Assembly (NCBI RefSeq): GCF_014212055.1
Contig: NZ_JACJVO010000033.1
Span: 124,001-188,000, forward strand
Length of the DNA stretch: 64,000 nucleotides
Direction: 5' to 3'
Origin: Cohnella zeiphila
GTDB taxonomy: Bacteria; Bacillota; Bacilli; Paenibacillales; Paenibacillaceae
This document shows positions 1 to 9,394 of the stretch, piece by piece (within the stretch, counting starts at the first letter, position 1; the number at the start of each line of letters is the position of its first letter). Position numbers and translations under genes: made by a program. Below the pieces are notes generated by a model. The model was not told the DNA's origin. It did not search any database and saw nothing but the letters and a program-made list of their open reading frames with translations.

Positions 1-497
1 AGCAGCCATTCGAAGTGGACGGAATAGACTTCGCCGATCGCCCCGCTCGCGATCAGCTCCTTCGCCTTCGTATGATGCGGCGCATAGCGGTAGTTGAAGG
101 TCACGCGCATGTTGCGCCCGGTACGCTTGACGGCATCGAGAATTTCCTGGCATTTCTTCTCGTCGACCGTCATCGGTTTTTCCGTCACGACATCGCAGCC
201 CAGCTCCATCGCCCGAATGATGTAATGATGATGCGTGCGATCGATGCTGGTCACGATGACGGCATCGGGCTTCTCCGCCGCGATCATCTCTTCGAACTGC
301 TCGGCTTTATAGGTATTCGCCGCCGGATAGTCGTACTTCTCCGTCAGCAATTTATTCGCGTAGTTCATCCGCGTCTGGTTTACATCGCAAAACGCCGTCA
401 ATTCGGACGTTTCCCGGTAATCCGTCGCAATCGCGGCATAGAACAGCTCGGCCCTGCCGCCGGCTCCCACTTGGACAAATCGTTTTTTTCTGCTCAT
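1..497 (-). CDS. Gfo/Idh/MocA family oxidoreductase (3' part outside the window)
   Basis: NAD(P)-dependent sugar/inositol-type dehydrogenase, N-terminal Rossmann half only; the gene runs off the left edge. The protein starts MSRKKRFVQVGAGGRAE, with a GxGxR-type nucleotide loop, and contains VTEKPMT, the conserved EKP motif whose lysine is catalytic in this family, at about residue 98. Start chosen at the ATG behind AAGGGTG. It lies about 90 bp downstream of the esterase on the same strand and may be cotranscribed with it. The substrate cannot be told from this half; a role in sugar breakdown fits the neighbouring GH30. Confidence 0.9.
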   Translation of the reverse strand, partial: MSRKKRFVQVGAGGRAELFYAAIATDYRETSELTAFCDVNQTRMNYANKLLTEKYDYPAANTYKAEQFEEMIAAEKPDAVIVTSIDRTHHHYIIRAMELGCDVVTEKPMTVDEKKCQEILDAVKRTGRNMRVTFNYRYAPHHTKAKELIASGAIGEVYSVHFEWL

Positions 498-589
498 TTC
501 TCGTCACCCTTTATGTGTAATTGATAGGATTGCTTCCTCTATACAGGATAAGTTGTCGGCGCCGTTCAGGTCGATATTCAGGATCTGGG

Positions 590-1270
590 TTATTCGTCTT
601 CTGCTATCGTTCCTCGCCGATTCTTATGCTTAAGCAGCCAATTATAAATATCTTCGCGGCGGTACGTTTCCGTCCAACAGTCATGGCGCGCTTCGGGGTA
701 AATCGTAAACTGTACCGGATTTCCATGAGCCTGAAGTGCACGCACCATTTCCTCCGTATATCCGATCGGCACGACGTCGTCCTTGGCGCCGTGAAAAGTC
801 AAAATCGGCATATGCCGCAAGTTCCCGGCCCTCCACGACATCCCTCCGCCGCATACGGGAAGGATGGCGGCGAACATTCGGGGGTGCTCCATCGCGATCT
901 CCCAGGTGCCGAAGCCGCCCATGCTCATTCCCGTCAAATAGATTCGTTCGGAATCCACGCGGTATTGTCTGCGAATGCCGGCGATGGCTTCCATCACCCG
1001 ATCCTGCTGCATAATCCAAACCGAATCTTCGGGACACTGGGGCGCGAGCAGGAGGAAGGGAAACTCCCTTCCTTCCGCCGCTTCCTTCGCAGGTCCGTGC
1101 CGATCGAGGAGAGCGGGATCGCTTCCGCGCTCACCCGCTCCGTGCAGGAAAACAACGAGCGGCCAAGCCGTATCCGGATCGTTCTCATACGCGTCGGGCA
1201 CATAAACCCGACCGTTCATCTCCAGCTCCCGCGAAATCCGAACCTGCTCTTTTACGGTCATCTTCCTCAC
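590..1270 (-). CDS. Dienelactone hydrolase/prolyl-oligopeptidase-like alpha/beta hydrolase
   Basis: A 226-residue cytoplasmic esterase or peptidase of the alpha/beta hydrolase fold. Visible features are the oxyanion-loop region HGAGERG near residue 43, the nucleophile elbow GMSMGG near residue 115, an acid loop at GAKDDVV and the catalytic histidine in EARHDCW near the C-terminus. No signal peptide is seen. This form is common in Paenibacillus carbohydrate loci, where such proteins are annotated as phospholipase/carboxylesterase. It follows the GH30 gene on the same strand but is separated from it by a strong terminator. Deacetylation of glycan-derived sugars is possible but not shown. Confidence 0.85.
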   Translation of the reverse strand: MRKMTVKEQVRISRELEMNGRVYVPDAYENDPDTAWPLVVFLHGAGERGSDPALLDRHGPAKEAAEGREFPFLLLAPQCPEDSVWIMQQDRVMEAIAGIRRQYRVDSERIYLTGMSMGGFGTWEIAMEHPRMFAAILPVCGGGMSWRAGNLRHMPILTFHGAKDDVVPIGYTEEMVRALQAHGNPVQFTIYPEARHDCWTETYRREDIYNWLLKHKNRRGTIAEDE

Positions 1271-1305
1271 CTTGCTCCTCCATCCTCTCTTTCCATTGCG
1301 AAAAT

Positions 1306-1331
1306 CTGGCCGGCGTCGGAACGCCGGCCAG
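1306..1331 (-). terminator. Rho-independent terminator after the GH30 gene
   Basis: Perfect 11-bp GC-rich stem (CTGGCCGGCGT with its complement) around a 4-base loop, followed on the minus strand by ATTTTCG. It lies 25 bases past the GH30 stop codon and just before the esterase start. Confidence 0.8.
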
Positions 1332-1355
1332 GTCTTTTCGCAACTGTCATGCGCG

Positions 1356-4300
1356 CTACTTCGTCCAGAGTGCGGTTAAGGCATTGCCGTCGTTAATCAG
1401 TACCGTCTTTCCGGCATTCTCAATGCTTCCGGCCAATGCCTCATTGTCCAGATGCTTGATGAAATCCTGAATGTGCTTCGCAGCCTGTTCAGGTCTGCCG
1501 TCATCCATCTGATGATGCGCCTGATCCAACTCATTCGTCAGAACCTGCTTCGCATCCCCCGCATACCGCGCAAGCAGGTGCTTCATGGAATCGATGCTCG
1601 TGGTCACCGTAAACGGAAAGGCGATCTCCAAGCGGTTGCCGGCCAGATCCTCGGCCGTAATCGTCGCCGTATGGGCGCCGACTTGACCGACCAGATCCAC
1701 GGTCGCGCCGTCTGCCGACTGCGGGTCGACGGCGTAGTCCTCTCCGTCGATCGCCAGCTTGGCGTCGGTTAAGCCGGTAAGGGTATCCCAAGCCTTGAAC
1801 GTAAGCGGCCATTCATCGTCGAACGATCCCCCCTGCGCCAAGGTATTGCCGTTTGCGCTGAGACTGAATGCCGGCGGCGTGCTGTCGACGATGACGTCAA
1901 CACCGGCTGATAGCGTCACTCCCGAAAGCGTAACGGTTGCCGTCAGACGAGCGGTCCCCTCCTGGACCGCGGTGACCGAACCGGCGGAATCGACGGTCGC
2001 CGTCTGCTCGTCGTCGCTTGCAAAAGCGATTTGGGCGGGGCTCAGGTCGGCTTCGGAGCCGTCGCTCAACACTCCGGCCACCGTCAACGACGCCGTATTT
2101 CCGGACTGCAATGCCGTTTTATCCGCTGTCAGCGCAATAGAGGCAAGGGGCGGCGTCTGCTCATCGAAATATTTGAAAGATACGTTCAGCAGCCGTTCGT
2201 TCCAATTCAGCTTTCCGGGGAATACCGCCTTCAGGTACTTGATCCCGGACGGCAGGTTGGTTGCCGTGTTGCTCCACACGGAGTATCCGTTCGCGCCGCC
2301 GGTCAGCTTCGAATTCACCGTGATCGGCGTATAGTTCTCGCCGTCGGCGGAGCCGAAGAACGTAAACTGCGGCGTCGTCGAGTACAATCCCGTCGCCATG
2401 TCAAACGAATAGATGTCGCCTGCCGGCGATCGGTAAACGACGTACTCGGCCGGATCCGGATTATCGTTGGAATGAATGAACGAAGCGGCATCGTTCGCGA
2501 AATTTTCCGGATGCGTGGTTTGCACGGCGATATGCGCCGACTTCGCATAAAGCTTGGAAAAATCGTGCGCGTCGTCCGTCAGCTCCGCAAGTCCTTCCGG
2601 TTCCGTTACGATCACGGTCGGCAAAGGCAGGCTCAAGTTATGCACTAACAGATGTCCGAAGCCCGACGTATCCTGCCAATTGTTGGCGGTTCCGTTCCAC
2701 ATCGATTGACTCTCGCGATTGCCGTTGTTGTTCCCGTCGTCGTCGTTGATGCCCACGTCAAATCCCAGCGTAATATCCCGGGCCGGGGTCACGTTCAGCG
2801 AGCTCCAAGGAATGGCCATCTCCACCGTATAGCCGCCGTCGATATCCTTCTGCGCATATTGGATACCGGCCACGTCGCCGCCGACGGACAGCTGCGAATC
2901 GTGCCACCCGAGCGTAATCTGATGATCGTTCCCGTCATAGGCCGTGCTTTGGCTATTATCGGAATCGAGATAAATTTCCACCGAGTCGTCCTGATAGGCT
3001 TGATCCGAATCGTTTTTGAGAACCGAATCCAGCACCTGCACCCCGACATAAAGATTCTGCGAATCGCTTAAGGTGCCGAAGCTGACGGCGTTGTTCGGCG
3101 AGCCGGTAATGGTCTTGGTTACATTGCCGTTCAGTCTCCAATCCGATTCCGTCAGCGCCCCGTCGACCGTCATGCTGCCGGCATGCTCCAGCGCAGCCGT
3201 TACGTTCTTGCCGTCGTTCAAGTAAAGAGCGCCGAAGCGGGCCGTGCTCTGCCAGTTGTTATTGTCGCCCGCCCACAAGAGCTGACTCTCCCGGCTGCCG
3301 TTGTTGAGACCGTCATCGTCGTTGTTGCCCACATCGAAGCCGATGACCGAGCCGGCCTTCGGCGCCGGAACGCCGATACCGCTCCAGGGGATGGCCATTT
3401 CCACCGAGTAACCGCCGTCGATATCCTGCTGCGCATATTGGATCCCGTCGACATCCCCGCCGACGGACAGCTGCGAGTCGTGCCATCCGAGCGTAATTTG
3501 ATGGTCGTCCGAGCCGTACGTCGCGCTCCGCTCGTTGTTGCCGTCGACATAAATCTCCACCGAATCGTCTTGATACGCTTGATCCGAATCGTTCGCCAGA
3601 TTGGCGTCAAGCACCCGGACGGCCACATAGAGAGAGTTGTCGTCCCACATCGTGCCGAAAGAGACATGATTGTCGGGCGTGCCGATAATCGTTTTCTGCA
3701 CCAGGTTATCGACTTTCCAGCCGGTGTCCGACAAATCGCCGTCGATAACCGGAGGCGACGCCGTCTTGTTGCCCGCCGCAACTCCTGGTGCGACGGCTCC
3801 GTCCTCGGCCGGATTGCAGTCTACGCTGACGGTAGCGGATGACGAATTGCCCGCCGGATCCGTCGCGACGACCGCAATCGTGTTGATCCCCTTCACAACC
3901 GGCACGATCGCGGTAAAGGAGTTGTCGCTCTGCAAATTCACCGCCGCCCCGTTAACGGTGACGGTTGCCGGTTCATTGACGCTTCCCTTCAGCACGTAGC
4001 TGGTCGTCGTCGCCGTTCCGGAATCAGGAACCGTAAGGATCGGCGCGTCGGGATCATAAATCGCGTGAATGACGGCCGGGGCCGCTTGTACGCCTGCATC
4101 GTTTGCAGCCGAGACGGTGACGGTATTGTCGCCGATCTGCAGGTTCAGGTCGCCGCTGAAGGTCAGCGGCCCCGTCTCTGTCGACGAATCGTTCACGTAA
4201 ACCAGTTTGATATCGTCCACGCGCGGTGAGATAAACTTCGTCGCATTGCTCAAAAACGCGAATCCGTTGATCTTGCTCCAATCGATCGGGTCGCTGACCG

Positions 4301-6746
4301 TTTGGTTAAAGGCCGACCGATCGGTGGACGGGGCATAATGAACGGCTGCATCGAAATCCGACAGGGGAACGGTCACCTTCGCCCATTTGTTGGTGTAATC
4401 AGATGCCGCAAGGTAATTGGCAAGCGGCAGACGGGCTTCCACTCTCGTGCCGTTGTTGGATTCAACGGCAACGGCGAAGCTGCTGTCCGTAGCCGAAGCA
4501 TTGACCCAGAACTGGAGAGCGGCCATGCTCCGGTAGGAAGATAAATCTTGGGTAATGCCTTGCCACGACGAGTTAAGGAAATCGAAGTTGAGACGGGCGA
4601 AACCGCCTGTCGACGGGTCTCCCAGCTTCAATCGCAGCGAGCTGCTGCCTTCCGCGGGCGCAAATGTGGTTGAATTGTCCCAAACTCCCTGGGCGCCCAC
4701 GGTGAATCCGCCGCTGCCGGCTCCCAACAGGCCCATGTAGACGGATCCCAAGGCGCCTGACAAGGGTGCTCCCGACGTTCCCGGCGTAGGCCAGCCGTTG
4801 CTTGCCAGCGATTGAATCAATTCTCCCGCCGTATGTCCCCCGGATCCTCCCCCGCCGACATTCTGGGTGATATCGTCGACAACCTCCCCGTTAAATTCCT
4901 GCTTGATATCGACCGCCGCGCTCCCGTTCGTATGACCCGAGACGGTAAAGGCGCTTTGCCTCACATAGATGGGGCTGCTCTGATCGACGCTCAGACCCAG
5001 ATAGGTCGGATCGTACCGGATGTTTAGGACGGACGACTGTCCCTGATTGCCCGCGACATCCGTCGCGGCGGCCGTTATCGTATTGCTGCCGACCTTCAGC
5101 GTAACCGTCGTGCTGAAGCTGAGATCGTCCGCCACGTCGACCGGCTGATCGTTGATCTGCAGCGTGCCGGGCTCGTCCAGGTGTCCGGAGACCGTGAACT
5201 GGGAATTCCGCACCGCATAATCGGCGTCATTAACGTTCGAGCTGCTCGTTTGGTCGAACGCAACCAGCGGAGGGGCCGTATCCGTGTCCGAGGTGACGAT
5301 GACCGACACGCTCTTGGCCGGCAGCACGATATCGGCTGCCGTTCCTCCGAAAATATTGCGGACGGCCGAGAGCTTCATGTCCTGCCCCACCGGGATATCC
5401 GCGGTGTCCTGATAGACGTTCGCGCTCACTCCGGTCAAGCCGTTCACCTTCACGGTCTTCGCCTGATCCGTCGGATTCACGAGCAGCGCGGATGTCGTGT
5501 CGCCGTTGACGAAGGCGACGCCGTCCATCCACACGGAATTGTCCGTCGTGAGTCCCGAAGCGGCATCGGCCGTGATTCGCCGCACCTTCGAGCCGACGGG
5601 GGCGTTGTTGAAAATTTTGCTGAGAACGTTAAAGGCTTTTGATTTCGTGACGGTGACTCCGTCTCCGTCAAGCAGCACTTCGCCGTTATCCGTCGGATGC
5701 CGGTTGGCCGCCCAGCCGAGCCACCAGAACCAGTAGTCGTTGCCGATAAACGCCATATCGCTCGCCAGGCGCTGCGAGGCGTTGATCGCCATATCGATCT
5801 GGGAAATGCCCCCGGTTACGTTGGCGCTGTATTCGGTTTGCCAACGGTCTTTGTCCGGCACTTGATTCAATACGTTAACATAGTTCTGGTAAACGCCGGT
5901 CGTGTCAAAGCCTTTCGCGAAATAGCTGTGCGAAGCGATCCCGCCGATCGCGTCGTTCAAGACCGGATCGTTCGTCAAAGCGGAGAAGCCTTGTCCGAAC
6001 AATTGCTCGTTCTCATAATACGCCGCCCCCTCCGGTCCCAAAATCTGAACGCCCGTCAGGCCGGCGGCATCCAGCTTCGAACGCAGCAGCTTGGCCACGC
6101 GCTGATATTGAACCCCGTTGTCGCCGCCCCAATAGCACCATTCGCTGATGATCGTGGAGAGCGGTTCGTTCTGAAAGCTGATGGCTTTCGGGACGGAGGC
6201 TCCTTTGTTTTGCAGCCACTGGATCGAATTCACCAGATAATCGGTAAACGCATCTTCCTTGTCGGCGCGCAATCGGACATGCTCCGTGCCGGTCCAGCCG
6301 TTGACCGTCGGAATGGTCTTCATCCCGATCGGCGGCGACCACACGGAGATGATATAATCGTGCTTGCCTCTGGTCTCGCCGGTTTGAATGAGATCGTAGA
6401 TTTCCTGCATTTTGTCGTCATACACATTTCCGTTCTCGTCCCCTGCGACAGCCGGGATCATTACGCGGAACATGCTGATGCCCAGATCGTTAAAGAGCGC
6501 ATCCTGTGCTCCCGTCGCGGGGATGAAATTCCGGTTCCAGTCCGCGCGGTTCCACGACGGAAAGACTCCCCAGCCTTTGACCGTCTGCTGATCCGTGCTT
6601 GAAACGTTCACGTTATAAACGGTCGGATCGACCGTTGCGGCGCTTGCCTGGCGGATCGGCGCAACGGCGCTTATCCCGATTGCAGGCAGCAGAAGCACAG
6701 CGGAGAGCGTCAAACGGAATGCTTTGCGGAAAGACCTGATGTTCAT
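1356..6746 (-). CDS. Secreted multidomain glycoside hydrolase family 30 enzyme
   Basis: Extracellular glycanase of about 1796 residues. A Sec signal peptide (about 1-37, ending ASAA) precedes a GH30 (beta/alpha)8 domain (about 43-375) with acid/base Glu in QNEP (E194) and nucleophile Glu in WQTEY (E305), then the GH30 beta-sandwich to about 485. Next come Ig-like modules, one interrupted at about 630-853 by a carbohydrate-binding-like module, then two CBM9-like modules (about 995-1175 and 1185-1365), a beta-sandwich, a Big_2 domain and a C-terminal helical FIMAH-like domain. The start is the second ATG, because GGAGG lies 7 bases before it, overlapping the codons after the first ATG. The substrate is probably a branched plant or microbial polysaccharide; the GH30 subfamily cannot be fixed by eye. 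Confidence 0.93.
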   Translation of the reverse strand: MNIRSFRKAFRLTLSAVLLLPAIGISAVAPIRQASAATVDPTVYNVNVSSTDQQTVKGWGVFPSWNRADWNRNFIPATGAQDALFNDLGISMFRVMIPAVAGDENGNVYDDKMQEIYDLIQTGETRGKHDYIISVWSPPIGMKTIPTVNGWTGTEHVRLRADKEDAFTDYLVNSIQWLQNKGASVPKAISFQNEPLSTIISEWCYWGGDNGVQYQRVAKLLRSKLDAAGLTGVQILGPEGAAYYENEQLFGQGFSALTNDPVLNDAIGGIASHSYFAKGFDTTGVYQNYVNVLNQVPDKDRWQTEYSANVTGGISQIDMAINASQRLASDMAFIGNDYWFWWLGWAANRHPTDNGEVLLDGDGVTVTKSKAFNVLSKIFNNAPVGSKVRRITADAASGLTTDNSVWMDGVAFVNGDTTSALLVNPTDQAKTVKVNGLTGVSANVYQDTADIPVGQDMKLSAVRNIFGGTAADIVLPAKSVSVIVTSDTDTAPPLVAFDQTSSSNVNDADYAVRNSQFTVSGHLDEPGTLQINDQPVDVADDLSFSTTVTLKVGSNTITAAATDVAGNQGQSSVLNIRYDPTYLGLSVDQSSPIYVRQSAFTVSGHTNGSAAVDIKQEFNGEVVDDITQNVGGGGSGGHTAGELIQSLASNGWPTPGTSGAPLSGALGSVYMGLLGAGSGGFTVGAQGVWDNSTTFAPAEGSSSLRLKLGDPSTGGFARLNFDFLNSSWQGITQDLSSYRSMAALQFWVNASATDSSFAVAVESNNGTRVEARLPLANYLAASDYTNKWAKVTVPLSDFDAAVHYAPSTDRSAFNQTVSDPIDWSKINGFAFLSNATKFISPRVDDIKLVYVNDSSTETGPLTFSGDLNLQIGDNTVTVSAANDAGVQAAPAVIHAIYDPDAPILTVPDSGTATTTSYVLKGSVNEPATVTVNGAAVNLQSDNSFTAIVPVVKGINTIAVVATDPAGNSSSATVSVDCNPAEDGAVAPGVAAGNKTASPPVIDGDLSDTGWKVDNLVQKTIIGTPDNHVSFGTMWDDNSLYVAVRVLDANLANDSDQAYQDDSVEIYVDGNNERSATYGSDDHQITLGWHDSQLSVGGDVDGIQYAQQDIDGGYSVEMAIPWSGIGVPAPKAGSVIGFDVGNNDDDGLNNGSRESQLLWAGDNNNWQSTARFGALYLNDGKNVTAALEHAGSMTVDGALTESDWRLNGNVTKTITGSPNNAVSFGTLSDSQNLYVGVQVLDSVLKNDSDQAYQDDSVEIYLDSDNSQSTAYDGNDHQITLGWHDSQLSVGGDVAGIQYAQKDIDGGYTVEMAIPWSSLNVTPARDITLGFDVGINDDDGNNNGNRESQSMWNGTANNWQDTSGFGHLLVHNLSLPLPTVIVTEPEGLAELTDDAHDFSKLYAKSAHIAVQTTHPENFANDAASFIHSNDNPDPAEYVVYRSPAGDIYSFDMATGLYSTTPQFTFFGSADGENYTPITVNSKLTGGANGYSVWSNTATNLPSGIKYLKAVFPGKLNWNERLLNVSFKYFDEQTPPLASIALTADKTALQSGNTASLTVAGVLSDGSEADLSPAQIAFASDDEQTATVDSAGSVTAVQEGTARLTATVTLSGVTLSAGVDVIVDSTPPAFSLSANGNTLAQGGSFDDEWPLTFKAWDTLTGLTDAKLAIDGEDYAVDPQSADGATVDLVGQVGAHTATITAEDLAGNRLEIAFPFTVTTSIDSMKHLLARYAGDAKQVLTNELDQAHHQMDDGRPEQAAKHIQDFIKHLDNEALAGSIENAGKTVLINDGNALTALWTK
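2654..3764 (-). repeat. Tandem duplication encoding two CBM9-like modules
   Basis: Two consecutive segments of about 540 bp (roughly 2654-3194 and 3224-3764) encode near-identical modules sharing NDSDQAYQDDSVEIY, DHQITLGWHDSQLSVGGDV and EMAIPWS. DNA identity is highest around the stretches encoding these motifs. CBM9-type modules bind sugar chain ends; duplication usually raises avidity. Confidence 0.85.
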
Positions 6747-6784
6747 CCTTTTGCCTCCCATTCAGATGGATTTACACGATATAT

Positions 6785-6798
6785 TCTAAACGCTTACA
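6785..6798 (-). promoter_or_regulatory. Possible CcpA (cre) site upstream of the GH30 gene
   Basis: TGTAAGCGTTTAGA on the minus strand differs at one conserved position from the Bacillus cre consensus TGWAANCGNTNWCA. It lies about 40 bp before the GH30 start, a position suited to catabolite repression. No clear sigma-A promoter could be placed, so the call rests on motif and position alone. Confidence 0.4.
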
Positions 6799-6910
6799 TA
6801 GGAGGGCAAAATCAAATATTCTACACCGGCCTTTCATTTTCTATCGAGATTTCCGGCAGCTTGGAATCCAATTTACTTAACGAAGCCAAGAAAAGCATGG
6901 AATAGAGGCA

Positions 6911-6942
6911 GACAGAACCGCTTACCCCTCAGCGGTTCTGTC
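6911..6942 (-). terminator. 12-bp perfect stem-loop after the solute-binding protein gene
   Basis: GACAGAACCGCT pairs perfectly with AGCGGTTCTGTC around an 8-base loop, about 60 bp past the stop of the minus-strand gene. No good U-run follows, so it may end the acyl-CoA operon weakly or protect mRNA ends. Confidence 0.55.
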
Positions 6943-7000
6943 ACCGACATATGAACAGCAGCAATGATCGCAGCCGGTCCATGGCCCGAACTCCGGCACC

Positions 7001-8182
7001 CTAAACGAGCGTTTCCCTGCGTATCCCCTCGTACAACCGATTCATCTCGTCGATGAGCCGAGATTTGTTCGCTTCTTTCCCTTGCCGAAACTGAACGAGC
7101 GCTTCGTGAAGCAGGACCCCTGCTTGCTCTTGAAAGGCCGGAAAAGCGGCATGGCGAGGACGCATATAGCTGGCTGCCAGCGTTTGGGAAGTATCCGCGA
7201 AGAAGCCGTGCGTATAGCGATTGACCTCGGGATCCCGCCACGCGGCCGCATGGCCCGGCTGCCCTTCGTTCCTTGCGTATAAAGTCCGCTGCAATTCGCC
7301 GCCCGCCAGAAACTTGGCGAACTCGACCGCTTGCGGGATCGAGCGGGACGAAGCGGATACCGCGATGCCGACTCCGCCCAGCAGCGCCCCTCGCGGCTCC
7401 CCGGTCTCGCCCGGAATATTCGAGAAGCGAAGCAGCTTCTTCGCATATCCGCTTCGGGAGTAGTTCGAGTAGCCGAAAGCCAACGGAATGTATGCGATGT
7501 CGTCCTCTGCCGCCATCCGATCGTACATCTGGATCGGATTCGAGGCCAGCGACGATTCGTGCAGACGAGGCAGCAGGACGAACATCCGCTCGAGGGCGGC
7601 TTCCCCAACCGGGCGCGGAATGCCGGATGTCTCGCTGAAGAACGAGTCTCCTCCCGTACCTGCGCACAGCGTAAGGAAGCTGCACATCGCGTCCGTCGGG
7701 CAAAGCGGCCATCCGATCTTGCGCCCCGAAGGCAGCGATCGCGCGAGTTCGATGACCCCCTGCCAGGTACGGGGCAACGATTCCGCGCTCAACAGATCCG
7801 GCCGATACGAGGCCACCTGAGCGGCAGCATCCACGGCCAGCGCCCACTGGTGACCGTTCCATTGGTAGCTGAGGTGGCTGGGTCCTACGGAATTCGCCGC
7901 TTGATCGGCCAAGTAGTCCGCCGGAAGGTGCTGTTCGAGCGGCACCAACACGCCCTGCGCGGAACTGATTCCGACATGAGGGTGATCGATCATGATCAGA
8001 TCGTATTCCCGGGCCAGCACATCGACAGGATAATCGCCGAAGTCTTTGAGCGAGCGCTTCTCCCATTCGATCCGAGTCTCCGGATGAAGCCGGCGAAATT
8101 CGTCCGACGCGGCCAGAACCGGCTCATAGCCGCGAGCGTGATCCCAAGTCATTCCTTTTAGCATCGCCACGGTTATTTTCAC
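7001..8182 (-). CDS. Family 1 extracellular solute-binding-like protein without signal peptide
   Basis: 393 residues with the overall pattern of an ABC-transporter sugar-binding protein: an early FRRLHPETRIEW strand-helix, a central hinge and a C-terminal KFLAGGELQ...ARNEGQPGH section. Unlike normal members it has no signal peptide or lipobox: the GTG start (VKITVAML) sits behind AAGGCAAGGGG and directly begins the first beta strand. No permease genes are nearby. It is the last gene of the IclR-SDR-crotonase-CoA-transferase operon, 8 bp after the CoA-transferase. It may be an intracellular binding protein for the pathway substrate, or a protein that has lost its export signal; neither is proven. 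Confidence 0.8.
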   Translation of the reverse strand: MKITVAMLKGMTWDHARGYEPVLAASDEFRRLHPETRIEWEKRSLKDFGDYPVDVLAREYDLIMIDHPHVGISSAQGVLVPLEQHLPADYLADQAANSVGPSHLSYQWNGHQWALAVDAAAQVASYRPDLLSAESLPRTWQGVIELARSLPSGRKIGWPLCPTDAMCSFLTLCAGTGGDSFFSETSGIPRPVGEAALERMFVLLPRLHESSLASNPIQMYDRMAAEDDIAYIPLAFGYSNYSRSGYAKKLLRFSNIPGETGEPRGALLGGVGIAVSASSRSIPQAVEFAKFLAGGELQRTLYARNEGQPGHAAAWRDPEVNRYTHGFFADTSQTLAASYMRPRHAAFPAFQEQAGVLLHEALVQFRQGKEANKSRLIDEMNRLYEGIRRETLV

Positions 8183-8190
8183 CCCTTGCC

Positions 8191-9378
8191 TTAAATAACG
8201 CCTTTGTCCCCCAAGGAACCGATCCTATCCTCCGAATAGCCGAGCTCACGAAGAATCTCCTGGTTGTGTTCGCCGATCAGCGGCGGATGGCGAAGGATCT
8301 CTCCCGGCGTTTCGCTGAATTTGACCGGAATGTTCACGGTGCGGACGGGTCCGGCCGTCGGATGCTCATACGTCGTGAAGGCTTGGAGATGAATGGCCTG
8401 CGGGTCCTGCTCTGCCTCCAGATGGTTTTTCACTTCGGATACCCACATGTCGCGCTCCAGCATTTTTTCCATCCAGTAGCCGGTCGTTTGCTTGATTACG
8501 CTTGCCTGAATCCGATAGAATACTTCATCCCGTTTGTCGTATAGAATTTGCGGTTCGTTAAAGTCGTTTAGTCCCTCATCGCCCAGAACCTCGGCCAGTA
8601 CGGGAATCGGGTTGACCGAAATGCACATATAGCCGTCGGCCGTCTGGTAAATGCCGAAAGGGGCCGACTGTCCCGGGTGGGCGATGCCGGATTCCGGACG
8701 TTCGAACAGCTTGCCCGAATTCAGCGTGACCGCAAATTCCTGCAGCTGATGCGTAAGCAGACACTGGTACAGGTTGATCTCCAGCTTTTGCCCTTTGCCG
8801 GTCTTCTCCCGATAGTAGAGTGCCGACAACAGCCCATAGACGATGTTATACGCGCCGAGCTGATCGGCGATGCCGGTGCCGAGCGGCGTCGGCGGCGCGT
8901 CCTTTCGCCCGGTCAAAGTGGTCAAGCCGCTCAGCGACTGGATCATCAGGTCCTGTCCGGGACGCTCCGCATAAGGTCCGTCCTGTCCGTAGCCGGTGCT
9001 GGAGCAGTAGATGATTCGCGGGTTGATTTTCTTCAGATCGTCGTAACCGAAGCCCAACTTTGCCATGACGCCCGGACGGAAGTTCTCCACTACGATATCG
9101 CATTCTTCTGCGAGCTTATAAATAATTTCCTTCGCTTCCGACAGCTTCAGGTCAAGCGCGAGCGAACGCTTGTTCCGGTTGAACGCCAGATAACAGGGAG
9201 ATTCGGTTCCGCCAACCCAATACTTGAGGAACGACCATGCCCGGTAGCTGTCTCCGCTTCCTTTCCTCTCCACTTTAATGACGTCCGCACCCAAGTCGCC
9301 CAGCATCTGCGTGGCGAAGGGGCCTTGCAGCAGATGGGTAAAATCCAGTACCTTTACTCCCTTTAACGCTTTTTCCAT
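8191..9378 (-). CDS. Family III CoA-transferase (CaiB/BaiF type)
   Basis: Moves CoA between an acyl-CoA donor and a carboxylic acid, the usual activation step of an acid degradation pathway. The protein starts MEKALKGVKVLDF, the family's typical N-terminus, and has ADVIKVE near 31, NRNKRSLALDL near 67, ENFRPG near 98 and LGTGIADQLGAYN near 166, whose Asp (D172) matches the catalytic Asp169 of formyl-CoA transferase. Length (395) is normal. The start is the ATG behind GGAGAAG; an upstream extension of the open frame overlaps the crotonase gene and is not used. It lies 16 bp after the crotonase gene. Confidence 0.92.
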   Translation of the reverse strand: MEKALKGVKVLDFTHLLQGPFATQMLGDLGADVIKVERKGSGDSYRAWSFLKYWVGGTESPCYLAFNRNKRSLALDLKLSEAKEIIYKLAEECDIVVENFRPGVMAKLGFGYDDLKKINPRIIYCSSTGYGQDGPYAERPGQDLMIQSLSGLTTLTGRKDAPPTPLGTGIADQLGAYNIVYGLLSALYYREKTGKGQKLEINLYQCLLTHQLQEFAVTLNSGKLFERPESGIAHPGQSAPFGIYQTADGYMCISVNPIPVLAEVLGDEGLNDFNEPQILYDKRDEVFYRIQASVIKQTTGYWMEKMLERDMWVSEVKNHLEAEQDPQAIHLQAFTTYEHPTAGPVRTVNIPVKFSETPGEILRHPPLIGEHNQEILRELGYSEDRIGSLGDKGVI

Positions 9379-9394
9379 GTGATCTTCTCCTCTC

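Noticed and set aside
3224..3764. Duplicated CBM9 DNA considered as a mobile or recombination repeat
   Set aside because: Both copies are in frame within one protein and are explained by module duplication.
5697..6602. Long plus-strand open frame of 301 codons opposite the GH30 gene
   Set aside because: It is antisense to the GH30 catalytic domain, Arg/Ala/Asp-rich with no recognisable motif, as expected for a mirror frame of a GC-rich gene.
7331..8161. 276-codon plus-strand frame over the solute-binding protein
   Set aside because: No motif or ribosome site; the minus-strand protein is convincing.
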